A stretch of 64,000 nt of DNA from Phycicoccus sp. M110.8 (lineage in GTDB: Bacteria; Actinomycetota; Actinomycetes; Actinomycetales; Dermatophilaceae), in assembly GCF_032464895.1 (NCBI RefSeq), contig NZ_JAWDIC010000001.1, forward strand, positions 186,001-250,000, read 5' to 3'. The position numbers were made by a program, and so were the translations under genes. Positions 51,176 to 59,665 of this stretch are shown here, one piece after another. The notes under the pieces were generated by a model that searched no databases, was not told the DNA's origin, and saw only the letters and a list, made by a program, of their open reading frames with translations. The number at the start of each line of letters is the position of its first letter. Position 1 is the first letter of the stretch.

Positions 51176-52720
51176 GTGGCCCTCGCCGAGTGGTTCCTCA
51201 GTCCGTCGGAGCGCGGGAACCCCGCCACCCGGCTCGACAGCCGGCACACGCCGGCGACCGGCTGGACCGAGGGCAACCTGGTGCACCCGCTCGTCCACGG
51301 CGCGACCTACTTCGCCGAGCTTCTCGCGCGTGTCGGCGAGCTCGAGCGCGGCGACCTCCTGCTGTTCGTCGACTGGCGGGGTGACCCCGACGAGCGCCTC
51401 ACCGGCGAGAGCGGCAGCGAGGTCGCGGCCGTCTTCGCCGCGGCCGCCCGGCGCGGCGTCGACGTCCGCGGCCTGGTCTGGCGCTCGCACTGGGACCGGC
51501 TCGCCTTCTCCAGCGCGGAGAACCGCACGCTGCAGGAGGACGTCAACGCCGCCGGGGGCCAGTGCCTGTTGGACATGCGGGTGCGCACCGGCGGCTCGCA
51601 CCACCAGAAGTTCGTCGTCCTGCGGCACCCCGGCCGGCCGGAGCGCGACGTCGCGTTCCTCGGCGGGATCGACCTGTGCCACAGCCGCAGGGACGACGCC
51701 GCCCACGAGGGCGACCCGCAGCGCCAGGCGATGGCGGCGGCATACGGCCCCCGCCCTCCGTGGCACGACGTCCAGCTGCGGCTGACCGGTCCGGTGGTTG
51801 GTGACGTCGAGACGGTGTTCCGCGAGCGGTGGGAGGACCCGCAGGTGACGAGCCGCTCGCCGTTGCGGTGGGCGGGGGACGCGCTGCACCACGACCGGGT
51901 CCGTCCGACGCCGCTGCCGCCCCAGCTGCCGGACCCGGCCCCCACCGGACCGCACCCGGTCCAGCTCCTGCGGACGTACCCGCGCCGTGCCGGCGGCTAC
52001 CCCTTCGCCCCGCGCGGCGAGCGCAGCGTGGCCCGGGGGTGCGCCAAGGCCGTGCGACGGGCCGAGTCGCTGGTCTACGTCGAGGACCAGTACCTCTGGT
52101 CACCGGACGTCGCCCGGACGTTCGGCGAGGCCCTGCGGCGCAACCCGCGGCTGCGCCTCGTCGCCGTCCTCCCCCACCGGCCCGACCAGGACGGGCGCCT
52201 GTCCATGCCGCCCAACCTCGTCGGCCGCGACCGCGTCCTGCGGCACCTGCGGGACGTGGCGCCGGGACGAGTCGCCTTCTACGGCATCGAGAATGCCGCG
52301 GGCACGCCGGTCTACGTGCACGCCAAGGTGTGCGTCGTCGACGACTCGTGGGCCAGCGTCGGCTCGGACAACTTCAACCGGCGCTCGTGGACCCACGACT
52401 CGGAGGTGTCCGCGGCCGTCGCCCACGAGGGGTACGCGCGCGGTCTGCGCGAGGAGCTGGTGCGCGAGCACCTGGGTCTGGGCGACGCCGAGCCGGCTCC
52501 CGGCATCGAGGACCTCTTCGACGCGTTCGCCGCGCGGGCGGCGGCGCTCGACCGGTGGCACCGAGAGGGCCGCAGCGGCCCGCGGCCGCCCGGGCAGGTG
52601 CGGCCGGTCCACGACCCGGCCCTCGGCCGGCTGACCCGGACCTGGGCCGAGGTCGCCTACCGGTACGTCTACGACCCCGACGGCCGGCCGCTGTCGCTGA
52701 GGCTCCGCCGCCGGATGTGA
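51176..52720 (+). CDS. Phospholipase D-like protein
   Basis: A 514-residue PLD-superfamily protein. The second HKD motif is canonical: YVHAKVCVVDDSWASVGSDNFN. The first, SHHQKFVVLRHPGRPERD followed by VAFLGGIDLC, keeps H and K but has an insertion where the Asp should be four residues on, so that half-site may be altered. The N-terminus has no signal peptide. PLD-type enzymes hydrolyse or transfer phosphatidyl groups; here probably phospholipid. Confidence 0.82.
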   Translation: MALAEWFLSPSERGNPATRLDSRHTPATGWTEGNLVHPLVHGATYFAELLARVGELERGDLLLFVDWRGDPDERLTGESGSEVAAVFAAAARRGVDVRGLVWRSHWDRLAFSSAENRTLQEDVNAAGGQCLLDMRVRTGGSHHQKFVVLRHPGRPERDVAFLGGIDLCHSRRDDAAHEGDPQRQAMAAAYGPRPPWHDVQLRLTGPVVGDVETVFRERWEDPQVTSRSPLRWAGDALHHDRVRPTPLPPQLPDPAPTGPHPVQLLRTYPRRAGGYPFAPRGERSVARGCAKAVRRAESLVYVEDQYLWSPDVARTFGEALRRNPRLRLVAVLPHRPDQDGRLSMPPNLVGRDRVLRHLRDVAPGRVAFYGIENAAGTPVYVHAKVCVVDDSWASVGSDNFNRRSWTHDSEVSAAVAHEGYARGLREELVREHLGLGDAEPAPGIEDLFDAFAARAAALDRWHREGRSGPRPPGQVRPVHDPALGRLTRTWAEVAYRYVYDPDGRPLSLRLRRRM

Positions 52721-52730
52721 CCTGCGGCGG

Positions 52731-53393
52731 CTACTTGGCCAGCCCCGCGACGAGGTTGACCGTGACGCTGATGACCACGGCGCCCAGCAGGTACGACAGC
52801 AGCATGTGGCGCAGGATCGTGGCGCGCAGGTCCTGGCGGCTGATGTCGGTGTCGGACACCTGGAACGTCATGCCCAGGGTGAAGGACAGGTAGGCGAAGT
52901 CGCTGTACCGCGGGTCCTCGTCCTGGTTGAAGTCGATGCCGCCACCGGGCTCGTCGCCGTAGTACATGCGGGCGTAGCGCACCGTGAAGAGCGTGTGCAC
53001 CATCGCCCAGGCCAGGGCGACGCTGAGCACCGTGAGGACGGCCTCGACCACCTTGCCCGACCCGCTGCCGGACGACCCGGCGCCGAGGAAGAGCCCGACC
53101 GCGCCGAGGCTGGCGACCGCCGCGGTGAGGACCGCGACGTCGGCCGACTTCTGGCCCGGGTCCTCGCGGGAGGCGTGCTGCCTGGTGGCACCGCCGTCGA
53201 GCGGCCAGATGGTGAACCACATCCACCCGACGTAGAGCGCGGCGCCCGCCATCCACCCGACGAGCAGGCCGAGCTGCCAACCGGCCGGTGTCGCCGACGT
53301 CCCGACCCCCGCGACCAGTCCGACCGCGACCGAGGCGAGCAGTCTGGGTCGCGCTGTGGCGCCACGGATCCCGCCCTGCGGCGCCGCGCTCAC
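52731..53393 (-). CDS. DUF1345 membrane protein
   Basis: A 220-residue protein with five hydrophobic helices and the DUF1345 signature DFAYLSFTLGMTFQVSDTDI near the C-terminus. Function unknown. GTG 53393 overlaps the stop codon of a 19-codon leader ORF (GTGA), which probably couples translation. The 3' end is ten bases from the convergent phospholipase D-like gene. Confidence 0.85.
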   Translation of the reverse strand: MSAAPQGGIRGATARPRLLASVAVGLVAGVGTSATPAGWQLGLLVGWMAGAALYVGWMWFTIWPLDGGATRQHASREDPGQKSADVAVLTAAVASLGAVGLFLGAGSSGSGSGKVVEAVLTVLSVALAWAMVHTLFTVRYARMYYGDEPGGGIDFNQDEDPRYSDFAYLSFTLGMTFQVSDTDISRQDLRATILRHMLLSYLLGAVVISVTVNLVAGLAK

Positions 53394-53449
53394 ACGAGGC
53401 TCGTGAGGGCGCCGGGTCGGGTGTCGTGCAGTGCAGGGTCGGGTGACAT
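53390..53449 (-). CDS. Leader ORF of 19 codons upstream of the DUF1345 gene
   Basis: ATG 53449 is seven bases after a TACCGT hexamer, so it would be the first codon of a leaderless transcript. The frame reads MSPDPALHDTRPGALTSLV and its TGA overlaps the DUF1345 GTG. No regulatory codon run is obvious. It could instead be an artefact of start choice if the message begins elsewhere. Confidence 0.4.
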   Translation of the reverse strand: MSPDPALHDTRPGALTSLV

Positions 53450-53456
53450 GGGCGCG

Positions 53457-53462
53457 ACGGTA
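53457..53462 (-). promoter_or_regulatory. -10 element of a leaderless promoter (leader ORF)
   Basis: TACCGT on the minus strand, seven bases before ATG 53449. Confidence 0.4.
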
Positions 53463-53522
53463 CCCGCCTGACCTGCGGGAACACCCGTGCCGGATGTCAT
53501 GGGTGCCGAGGGCCCCGGGGGC

Positions 53523-54638
53523 TCAGGTGAGGACCGACAGCCGCAGGTCGAGACCCAGGATGCCCGCCGTGCGCGCAGCCTCCTCCTCCAGCGCCCGGGT
53601 CGGCGGTGGCTCCGCGCCGCACCACTGCACCGACAGCTCGTCGCCGCGGTGCGACCAGGTGCCGCGCACCACCCCGCCGACGACGACCGGGTTCCGCCGG
53701 CGCGTCACGTCGTCACGCAGGCACGCCGGGGTGACGCGGTCGTCCTTCGTCCCGGGACCCATCACCCAGGCGTCGTGCCCGGGGAGGAACCGCACGGCTC
53801 CAGACGGCCGCGCCGCGAGCAGTGCCTCGAGGTCGTCCTCCAGCACCAGCGCGATCGTCCCCTCGATGTCCACGGACACCAGGACGTCGGCCAACCCGTC
53901 GAGCCAGCGGTCGATGCGCCGCCGCCCGGCGCTGAGGCCGTTGCCGAGCCAGTAGTGCAGGTGGTCGGGCGTCGCAGGACCGTACGCCCGCAGGTACGCC
54001 CTCACCGCGCGCGGACCGGCGTCCTCGAGGTCGGGTATGCCGCGCCAGTGCGGGCTCGCGTCGAGCCGCTGGAACGTGGCCCTGCCGTCCCGCGGCGGGC
54101 CGAAGCCCATGTCCCCCTGCCACGTCAGGGGCTTGACGAGCGTGCCGGCGCCCTCGTCGAAGACCGGCCGCAGGTGCCGGTACGCCGGCTGGCTCGTGAG
54201 CGCCTCACCGAGCTCGGCCACCGTGAGCGGTCCCCCGGCCAGGGCCTCCCGGACGGCGGCCCGGAACGCGGGCCACGCGTCGGCGGACAGGCCGTAGAAC
54301 TCGACCCAGCTCGGCAGCTCCCACTGCCGTCCGGCCGCGCGCAGTGCGAGGTAGGTGCCACCGTCCTGCGCCGACAGGTAGTGCACCGCACCACGGAAGG
54401 CGAACGCCTTCACGACGGTGCCGTCCGCCAGCGCCTGCGCCAGCTCGCCGGGCCGGGACCCGCGGCGGCGCGTGCGGACGGCCAGCTCGGCGAGCGACTC
54501 GTCCATCGACGGCACCGCGCCCAGCCGCCGCACCACGTCGGCCACCGACTCGGACCCGACCGGGTCGAGCAGCTGCCGCTCCAGCCGCCAGGCCAGCGCT
54601 GTGCTCCACGTGGTCCTCGGTCTGGTCCGTCCTGCCAT
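53523..54638 (-). CDS. AlkZ-like winged-helix DNA glycosylase family protein (HTH_42)
   Basis: A 371-residue protein of the HTH_42/YcaQ-AlkZ superfamily: WRLERQLLDPVGSESVADVV, AFAFRGAVHYLSAQDGG, RLDASPHWRGIPDLED, VRAYLRAYGPATPDHLHYWL, RFLPGHDAWVMG and NPVVVGGVVRGTW. AlkZ excises azinomycin-type crosslinks using a QxQ motif, which I do not find here, so it is a family member of unknown lesion specificity. AAGGG precedes ATG 54638. Confidence 0.8.
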   Translation of the reverse strand: MAGRTRPRTTWSTALAWRLERQLLDPVGSESVADVVRRLGAVPSMDESLAELAVRTRRRGSRPGELAQALADGTVVKAFAFRGAVHYLSAQDGGTYLALRAAGRQWELPSWVEFYGLSADAWPAFRAAVREALAGGPLTVAELGEALTSQPAYRHLRPVFDEGAGTLVKPLTWQGDMGFGPPRDGRATFQRLDASPHWRGIPDLEDAGPRAVRAYLRAYGPATPDHLHYWLGNGLSAGRRRIDRWLDGLADVLVSVDIEGTIALVLEDDLEALLAARPSGAVRFLPGHDAWVMGPGTKDDRVTPACLRDDVTRRRNPVVVGGVVRGTWSHRGDELSVQWCGAEPPPTRALEEEAARTAGILGLDLRLSVLT

Positions 54639-54776
54639 GCCGGCACCCTTGCACGGGTTGCGGACGGTCCGCGTCCTCGTCGCGGGTGCAACCGTGCGAC
54701 CGGGACCAGCCGAGAACGCCGGACGTCGCGATCCGAACCACAGGCGCCGCACAGCGAGGGCTGGCAGAGTGACGCC

Positions 54777-55523
54777 GTGCAGTCCGCGGCGCAGGGGTCT
54801 GGAGGCGCCCTGCAGCGCGCCGTGACGGAGACGCTCGCAGAGGCCGTGGGACGCGAGTCGCGTGAGAACCCGGTGCTCGCGCGGACGGGCGGCCCAGCCG
54901 GCAACGCACTGCTCACCGCTTGGACGGCGCTCGTGCTGCTCGCCCTGTCGGTGGCCGAGCTGCTGACCCTCTTCGACGTCCGTGGCCTGATCTCGTGGCA
55001 CGTCGCCCTGGGCGCGCTGCTGATCCCGCCGGCCGTCATGAAGACCGCGAGCACCGGCTGGCGGATGGCCAGCTACTACCTGGGCCGCAGGCCCTACGAG
55101 GTGGCCGGCCCGCCACCGCTGCTGATGCGCCTGATCGGGCCGCTGGTCGTCGTGTCCACGCTCGGCCTGCTGGCCACCGGCGTGCTGCTCATCCTCCTCG
55201 GCGAGGAGGAGGCGCGGCGCGCGAGCATCACCGTGCTGGGGTTCCGCGCCGACTGGGTGACTGCGCACCAGGGCTTCTTCGCCGTGTGGGTCGGGGCGGT
55301 CGGGCTGCACCTGCTCGGTCGCATCGTCCCGGCGCTGCGGGCGACGGTGCTGCGCGGCGCGGCCGGCGAGCGCGCCGTGCCGGGGCGTTGGGCGCGGGTG
55401 CTCTGGTTCGCGGTGATGGTTGTCGGCGCAGCGGCGCTGGCGGTCGTGCTGGTGCACGCCGACAGCAGCTGGGCCTCGCACGGGTTCGGGGGCCGGCCCG
55501 GCCTCCGCCCCGAGGACGGCTGA
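54777..55523 (+). CDS. Cytochrome b561-like/DUF4405-like membrane protein
   Basis: A 248-residue protein with about five helices: ALLTAWTALVLLALSVAELL, LISWHVALGALLIPPAVM, GPLVVVSTLGLLATGVLLI, WVTAHQGFFAVWVGAVGLHL and VLWFAVMVVGAAALAVVLVH. Conserved histidines in helices 2 and 4 could bind heme, as in b-type cytochromes, but this is inference. GTG 54777 follows a CAGAGT hexamer by six bases. Confidence 0.6.
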   Translation: MQSAAQGSGGALQRAVTETLAEAVGRESRENPVLARTGGPAGNALLTAWTALVLLALSVAELLTLFDVRGLISWHVALGALLIPPAVMKTASTGWRMASYYLGRRPYEVAGPPPLLMRLIGPLVVVSTLGLLATGVLLILLGEEEARRASITVLGFRADWVTAHQGFFAVWVGAVGLHLLGRIVPALRATVLRGAAGERAVPGRWARVLWFAVMVVGAAALAVVLVHADSSWASHGFGGRPGLRPEDG

Positions 55524-55558
55524 GGCCGCTCCCCACCACCCAGGGGCGGGGTGAGCCC

Positions 55559-56194
55559 TCAGGGGTCGACCCCCGTGGCGACCCGGGCGGGCGCACCGTG
55601 CCGCCGCAGCAGGCTCGCCCCGCGGATCAGGGCGGTCGACAGTAACGCTGCGAGCGCCGCCCCGGTCGTGTTCAGCAGGACGTCGTCGACCGAGGACACC
55701 CGGTCCAGGGGCAGGACGTACTGCGCGACCTCGATGAGGGTGGAACAGGCCGCCGCCAGGCCCGTGACCCGCAGCACCGAGGCACAGGCACCGAGACGGA
55801 GTGGGGCGAGGAACCCGAGGGCGGCGAGGAGCAGCAGGTTGCCGACCACCTGGAAGGTCGACATCGTCGCGAGGTCCCGCAGCGGGACCAGGCTGACCGC
55901 GCCGCGGGCCTGCCCCGCGCGAGCGCCCGGAAGCATCGTCATCCAGACGAAGGGCGCCGTCCCGTAGACCATCCCGACCTCGGACACCGCCCAGCGCCAG
56001 GCCCGCGCCGGCGGGACACCGGAGGACCTCCGCCACCACGCCACGCCGCACACGGCGGCCATGGCGACGGGCAGCAGCAGGGCGGTGACCACGACGACGC
56101 CGGTCTCGGTCCCGAGCCAGGCGTGCCACCCCCACTCCCGCAGCCCGCGGCCGGGCGGGACCGGTGCCGACGCAGACGGTCCCCACCCGGTCAC
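55559..56194 (-). CDS. VanZ-like membrane protein
   Basis: A 211-residue VanZ-family protein with four or five helices. The signature region is FQVVGNLLLLAALGFLAPL and TLIEVAQYVLPLDRVSSVDDVLLNTTGA (acidic residues and Asn conserved). VanZ confers low-level teicoplanin resistance in Enterococcus. GTG 56194 overlaps the vanY-like stop (GTGA), so both are made together. Confidence 0.82.
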   Translation of the reverse strand: MTGWGPSASAPVPPGRGLREWGWHAWLGTETGVVVVTALLLPVAMAAVCGVAWWRRSSGVPPARAWRWAVSEVGMVYGTAPFVWMTMLPGARAGQARGAVSLVPLRDLATMSTFQVVGNLLLLAALGFLAPLRLGACASVLRVTGLAAACSTLIEVAQYVLPLDRVSSVDDVLLNTTGAALAALLSTALIRGASLLRRHGAPARVATGVDP

Positions 56195-56919
56195 TGGTGC
56201 ATCCTCGGGTCCTGCGTCGGGTCGGCGTACAGGGCCGGGCACCCGTGGTCCTGCGCCCCGGTCCGGAGCTCGAAGTGCCAGGGCTCGTTGCGGTAGACCC
56301 GGCAGAGCCCGAACGCGGCACCGTGACGGGACATCCAGCTCGCGGCGGCCGTCGGGCCGATGTCCACCGCGTCCCCCGAGACGTGGGCGGAGGTCTGCGG
56401 GGTCGCCACCCAGCGGGCGGCCTCCGCCGCCGACCCGTACCGCGCGACCGCCTCCCGCAGGAGCTGCGCCTGGTATGCCGCGCTGCGCCACCCGCTGTTG
56501 ACCTGCACCTCGACGCCGTCGTGACGGGCCTGCGTGGCAGCCTCCCTGAGGGCCCCAAGGAGCGCGGGGTCGAGGTTGACGAGCGCTGCGTCGTGGGCGT
56601 CGAACACCGGCACCCCGCCGTGGACCGCGCCGTCGTCCTCAGCACCCGCCGCCGACCCGGGTGGCCGGTGTGGGGCGCGGTCCGCCACGACGGTGCCGCG
56701 CCCGGCACCGGTGGTGGTGGCGGCCCCCTGGCGCGGGAGCCCGCTCGTGGGCCGGTCGGTCGTCGTCGGTCGGTGCGCCGTCGCGGACGGTTCGGGGGCC
56801 TGGTCGTCGGGGGTGGCGAGCGCAGCCCCGGCTGTCGCGGCCGCAAGGAGGGCGAGGACACCCAGCGCCGTCCGTGCGCGGCGCCGGGCCCTGGTGTGGG
56901 GCAGGTGGCTGGTGGGCAT
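56191..56919 (-). CDS. D-Ala-D-Ala carboxypeptidase, VanY/M15B type
   Basis: A 242-residue exported peptidase. The N-terminus (ALGVLALLAAATAGAALAT) is a signal peptide or anchor, followed by a Pro/Thr-rich linker. The M15 domain has VNSGWRSAAYQAQLL, the zinc motif SAHVSGDAVDIG (HxxxxxxD) and NEPWHFEL. VanY trims terminal D-Ala from peptidoglycan stems. It is divergent from the two-component system genes. Confidence 0.85.
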   Translation of the reverse strand: MPTSHLPHTRARRRARTALGVLALLAAATAGAALATPDDQAPEPSATAHRPTTTDRPTSGLPRQGAATTTGAGRGTVVADRAPHRPPGSAAGAEDDGAVHGGVPVFDAHDAALVNLDPALLGALREAATQARHDGVEVQVNSGWRSAAYQAQLLREAVARYGSAAEAARWVATPQTSAHVSGDAVDIGPTAAASWMSRHGAAFGLCRVYRNEPWHFELRTGAQDHGCPALYADPTQDPRMHQ

Positions 56920-56954
56920 GGATGCCAGTGAAGGAGGGGCCGTGTTGCCGGGCC

Positions 56955-56987
56955 GTATGCGAATTCGGATATGCCGGCGATATGCCG
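56955..56987. promoter_or_regulatory. Direct repeats GATATGCCG in the vanY-like/response-regulator intergenic region
   Basis: GATATGCCG at 56968-56976 and 56979-56987 is repeated with an 11-bp period (one helical turn), and GTATGCGA at 56955 is a weaker third copy. OmpR-type regulators bind such direct repeats, so this is a candidate site for the adjacent response regulator. The element resembles, but is not identical to, the GTATGCCG octamer found window-wide. Confidence 0.5.
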
Positions 56988-56994
56988 CGCCTCG

Positions 56995-57000
56995 TAGCAT
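56995..57000 (+). promoter_or_regulatory. -10 element for the response regulator gene
   Basis: TAGCAT, nine bases before ATG 57010. The message would be leaderless or nearly so. Confidence 0.45.
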
Positions 57001-57009
57001 CTGGGGACC

Positions 57010-57705
57010 ATGCGCGTGTTGGTCGTCGAGGACGAGCCCTGGCTGGCGGACGCCGTCCGCGATGGCCTGCGCCTCGAGGCGATCGCCGCGGACGTCGCCC
57101 TCGACGGTGACACAGCCCTGGAGCTGCTGGCCGTGAACACCTATGACGTCGCCGTGCTGGACCGCGACATCCCGGGGCCGTCCGGTGACGAGGTCGCGCG
57201 ACACATCGTGGCCTCCGGCACCGGGCTGCCGATCCTCATGCTCACGGCGGCCGACCGGCTCGACGACAAGGCGTCGGGGTTCGGCCTCGGTGCCGACGAC
57301 TACCTCACCAAGCCGTTCGAGCTGCGCGAGCTCGTGCTGAGGCTGAGGGCCCTCGACCGCAGACGCGCCTCGAACCGGCCCCCGGTGCAGGAGGTCGCGG
57401 GCGTGCGGGTCGACCCGTTCCGCCGCGAGGTCCACCGCGACGGCCGCTACGTCGCCCTCACCCGCAAGCAGTTCGCGGTCCTCGAGGTGCTCGTCGGGGC
57501 GCAGGGCGGGGTGGTCAGCGCGGAGGAGCTGCTGGAGCGGGCGTGGGACGAGAACGCCGACCCGTTCACGAACGCGGTCCGCATCACCGTGTCGGCCCTG
57601 CGCAAGCGGCTGGGCGAGCCCTGGGTGATCCGGACCGTGCCGGGGGTCGGCTACCGCATCGACGCCGCGCCCGGCTCCGACGACGTGGGACCGGACCATG
57701 GCTAG
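57010..57705 (+). CDS. OmpR-family response regulator (VanR-like by context)
   Basis: A 231-residue regulator. Receiver: acidic pocket VVEDE, phosphoacceptor Asp in AVLDRDIPGPSG, Thr in MLTAA and Lys in YLTKPFEL. The C-terminal winged helix has ALTRKQFAVLEVLVGAQGG and VRITVSALRKRLG, ending VPGVGYRI. The kinase gene overlaps it by eight bases. Divergent vanY/vanZ-like genes suggest a cell-wall-stress response. Confidence 0.9.
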   Translation: MRVLVVEDEPWLADAVRDGLRLEAIAADVALDGDTALELLAVNTYDVAVLDRDIPGPSGDEVARHIVASGTGLPILMLTAADRLDDKASGFGLGADDYLTKPFELRELVLRLRALDRRRASNRPPVQEVAGVRVDPFRREVHRDGRYVALTRKQFAVLEVLVGAQGGVVSAEELLERAWDENADPFTNAVRITVSALRKRLGEPWVIRTVPGVGYRIDAAPGSDDVGPDHG

Positions 57706-58783
57706 GCCGGCAGGCCCCAGCGTCCGGCTCAAGCTGACCCTGAGCTACGCCGGGTTCCTCATGGTCGCCGGGGCCCTGCTGCTGGCCACGGTGTGGGTGT
57801 TCCTCCTGAGGTACGTGCCGAGCCAGGCGCGCTTCGGGCCCGGGCCGTTCAGCCCGACGCGGGGAGACCTCCAGGCCGCGTTCGCGCCGCGCGCGGCGCA
57901 GGCGCTGGCGTTCCTGCTCGTCTTCGGCCTCGTCGGCGGGTGGTTCCTCGCCGGACGCATGCTCGCGCCGTTGGCCCGGATCACCGAGGCCACCCGCATC
58001 GCCGGCACCGGGTCGCTGTCGCACAGGATCCGGCTCGAGGGCCCCGGCGACGAGTTCCGCGAGCTGGCCGACGCCTTCGACTCGATGCTGGCGCGGCTCG
58101 AGGCGAGGGTCGCCGAGCAGCAGCGGTTCGCGGCCAACGCCTCGCACGAGCTGCGGACGCCGCTCGCCGTCACGCAGACCCTCCTCGACGTCGCCCGCGA
58201 GGACCCGGACACCGACCACCACGAGCTGGTCAAGCGCCTTCGTGCGGTCAACGGCAGGGCGATCGAGCTCACCGAGGCACTGCTCCTGCTCAGCCGTGCC
58301 GACCAGCGGTCCTTCGCCCGGGAGCCCCTCGACCTGTCGCTCCTCGCAGAGGAGGCGGTCGAGACCCTGCTCCCCCTGGCGGAGGCGCGCGGCACCACCC
58401 TCCGGGTGACCGGGCAGCCGGCGCGGGTGCCCGGCTCGCCGGCGCTGCTGCAGCAGGTGACGACCAACCTCGTGCACAACGCCATCGTCCACAACCTGCC
58501 GCAGGGCGGCGCGGTCCTGGTCGGCACCGAGGTGCAGGGCGAGGAGGGGCTGCTCACGGTGGAGAGCACCGGCGAACCACTGGCGCCGGGGCTGGTGGCC
58601 ACCCTGGTCGAGCCGTTCCAGCGCGGCACGGGACGCGCCCGCTCCGAGCACGCAGGCGTGGGACTGGGCCTGGCCATCGTCGACAGCATCGTGCGGGCGC
58701 ACGACGGCTCCCTCGTCCTCGCGCCACGCCCCGGCGGGGGCCTCTGCGTGACGGTCCGCCTGCCCCGGATCGCGCAGCTCTGA
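57698..58783 (+). CDS. Sensor histidine kinase
   Basis: A 361-residue kinase. Two helices (YAGFLMVAGALLLATVWVFL and ALAFLLVFGLVGGWFLAG) bracket a short extracytoplasmic loop of about 35 residues with FGPGPFSPTRGD. A HAMP domain follows (MLAPLARITEATRIA), then the H-box FAANASHELRTPL, N-box TTNLVHNAIVHN and G-box VGLGLAIV. The pair resembles VanRS in layout; specificity is not evident. Starts inside the regulator gene. Confidence 0.9.
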   Translation: MARPAGPSVRLKLTLSYAGFLMVAGALLLATVWVFLLRYVPSQARFGPGPFSPTRGDLQAAFAPRAAQALAFLLVFGLVGGWFLAGRMLAPLARITEATRIAGTGSLSHRIRLEGPGDEFRELADAFDSMLARLEARVAEQQRFAANASHELRTPLAVTQTLLDVAREDPDTDHHELVKRLRAVNGRAIELTEALLLLSRADQRSFAREPLDLSLLAEEAVETLLPLAEARGTTLRVTGQPARVPGSPALLQQVTTNLVHNAIVHNLPQGGAVLVGTEVQGEEGLLTVESTGEPLAPGLVATLVEPFQRGTGRARSEHAGVGLGLAIVDSIVRAHDGSLVLAPRPGGGLCVTVRLPRIAQL

Positions 58784-58840
58784 CCAGAGTCATGCAGTCC
58801 TGACCAGCGTCATGCAGTCCTGACCGGCGTCGCGCCGTCC
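58781..58840 (+). repeat. 20-bp tandem repeat, three copies, at the kinase stop
   Basis: TGACCAGAGTCATGCAGTCC and two variants, at 58781, 58801 and 58821. The first copy includes the kinase TGA stop codon, and each unit begins with TGA. Purpose unknown. Confidence 0.8.
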
Positions 58841-58871
58841 TCGACGGCAGACGCCGCCCCGGTCGCCGTCC

Positions 58872-59636
58872 TTAGCCCACCTGCTCGACCCGGCGGATGT
58901 TGGTCCAGCCGGTCCAACCGCGCTCCTCGAACCGGGCCAGGATCGTCTGCGCCCCCGCGACCCTCGCCAGGAAGACACCGTCGAGCAGGACCGCGAGGTC
59001 CTCGGGCAGGGACCCCTCGTCCCACTCCTCCTCGGGCACTGCCTCGAACTGCTCGACGAGGCGGTCGGCGACCGGCACCAGGCGTGGGTCGTCGGCCGGC
59101 CAGTGCGCGATGTCGGCCAGCTCCCGGTAGAGCTCGCGGATGCCGGGGTCGTCGAGCTGGGCCTCCTTGACCTGCATGTAGAACGGCATCCGCTCCGGCA
59201 GGTGGGCGGCCACGAGGATCCAGGCGTCCCGCTCCGCCTCGACCATCTCGTCCGGGACGCCGACAGCGCGCAGCCGCTCCAGGTAGGCCACCGCCTCGGC
59301 CGGCAGGGCCAGGCTGTCGCCGGCGGCCAGCCGGGCGATCCGCTCCCGGTGGCGCTGTCGCTCACGGATCTCGGCCCGCAGCCGCCGGTCGATCTCCCCC
59401 ACCGCGGTGGCGAACTCCCCCTCGCCGGCTGACAGCAGCTCGCGCACCCGGGACAACGGCACCCCGGCGTCGGCGAGGGTGCGGATGCGCACCAGCTCCA
59501 CCACCGCCGCCGCGTCGTAGCGGCGGTACCCGGAGGAGTCCCGCTCGGGCTCCGGCAGGAGCCCCTTGGCGTGGTAGTGACGGACCGCGCGCACCGTCAC
59601 CCCGGCATACGCCGCGAGCTCGCTGATGGTCAGCAT
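58872..59636 (-). CDS. MerR-family transcriptional regulator
   Basis: A 254-residue MerR protein. The N-terminal winged helix has ISELAAYAGVTVRAVRHYHA and GYRRYDAAAVVELVRIRTLA, followed by a helical dimerisation segment and a C-terminal domain of about 140 residues, with no conserved cysteines, so more like drug- or stress-sensing types than metal sensors. It is the third gene after an ABC ATPase and permease on the same strand, with a hairpin between; it likely regulates their promoter. GGGGAG is near the ATG. Confidence 0.85.
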   Translation of the reverse strand: MLTISELAAYAGVTVRAVRHYHAKGLLPEPERDSSGYRRYDAAAVVELVRIRTLADAGVPLSRVRELLSAGEGEFATAVGEIDRRLRAEIRERQRHRERIARLAAGDSLALPAEAVAYLERLRAVGVPDEMVEAERDAWILVAAHLPERMPFYMQVKEAQLDDPGIRELYRELADIAHWPADDPRLVPVADRLVEQFEAVPEEEWDEGSLPEDLAVLLDGVFLARVAGAQTILARFEERGWTGWTNIRRVEQVG

Positions 59637-59665
59637 GGCCTCATTCTCCCCACGGAGGTCTCCCG

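Noticed and set aside
53523-57140. 1205-codon minus-strand frame joining the AlkZ-like and vanY-like regions
   Set aside because: Between 54640 and 57140 it is an antisense or off-frame shadow of well-supported genes; only the AlkZ-like part is real.
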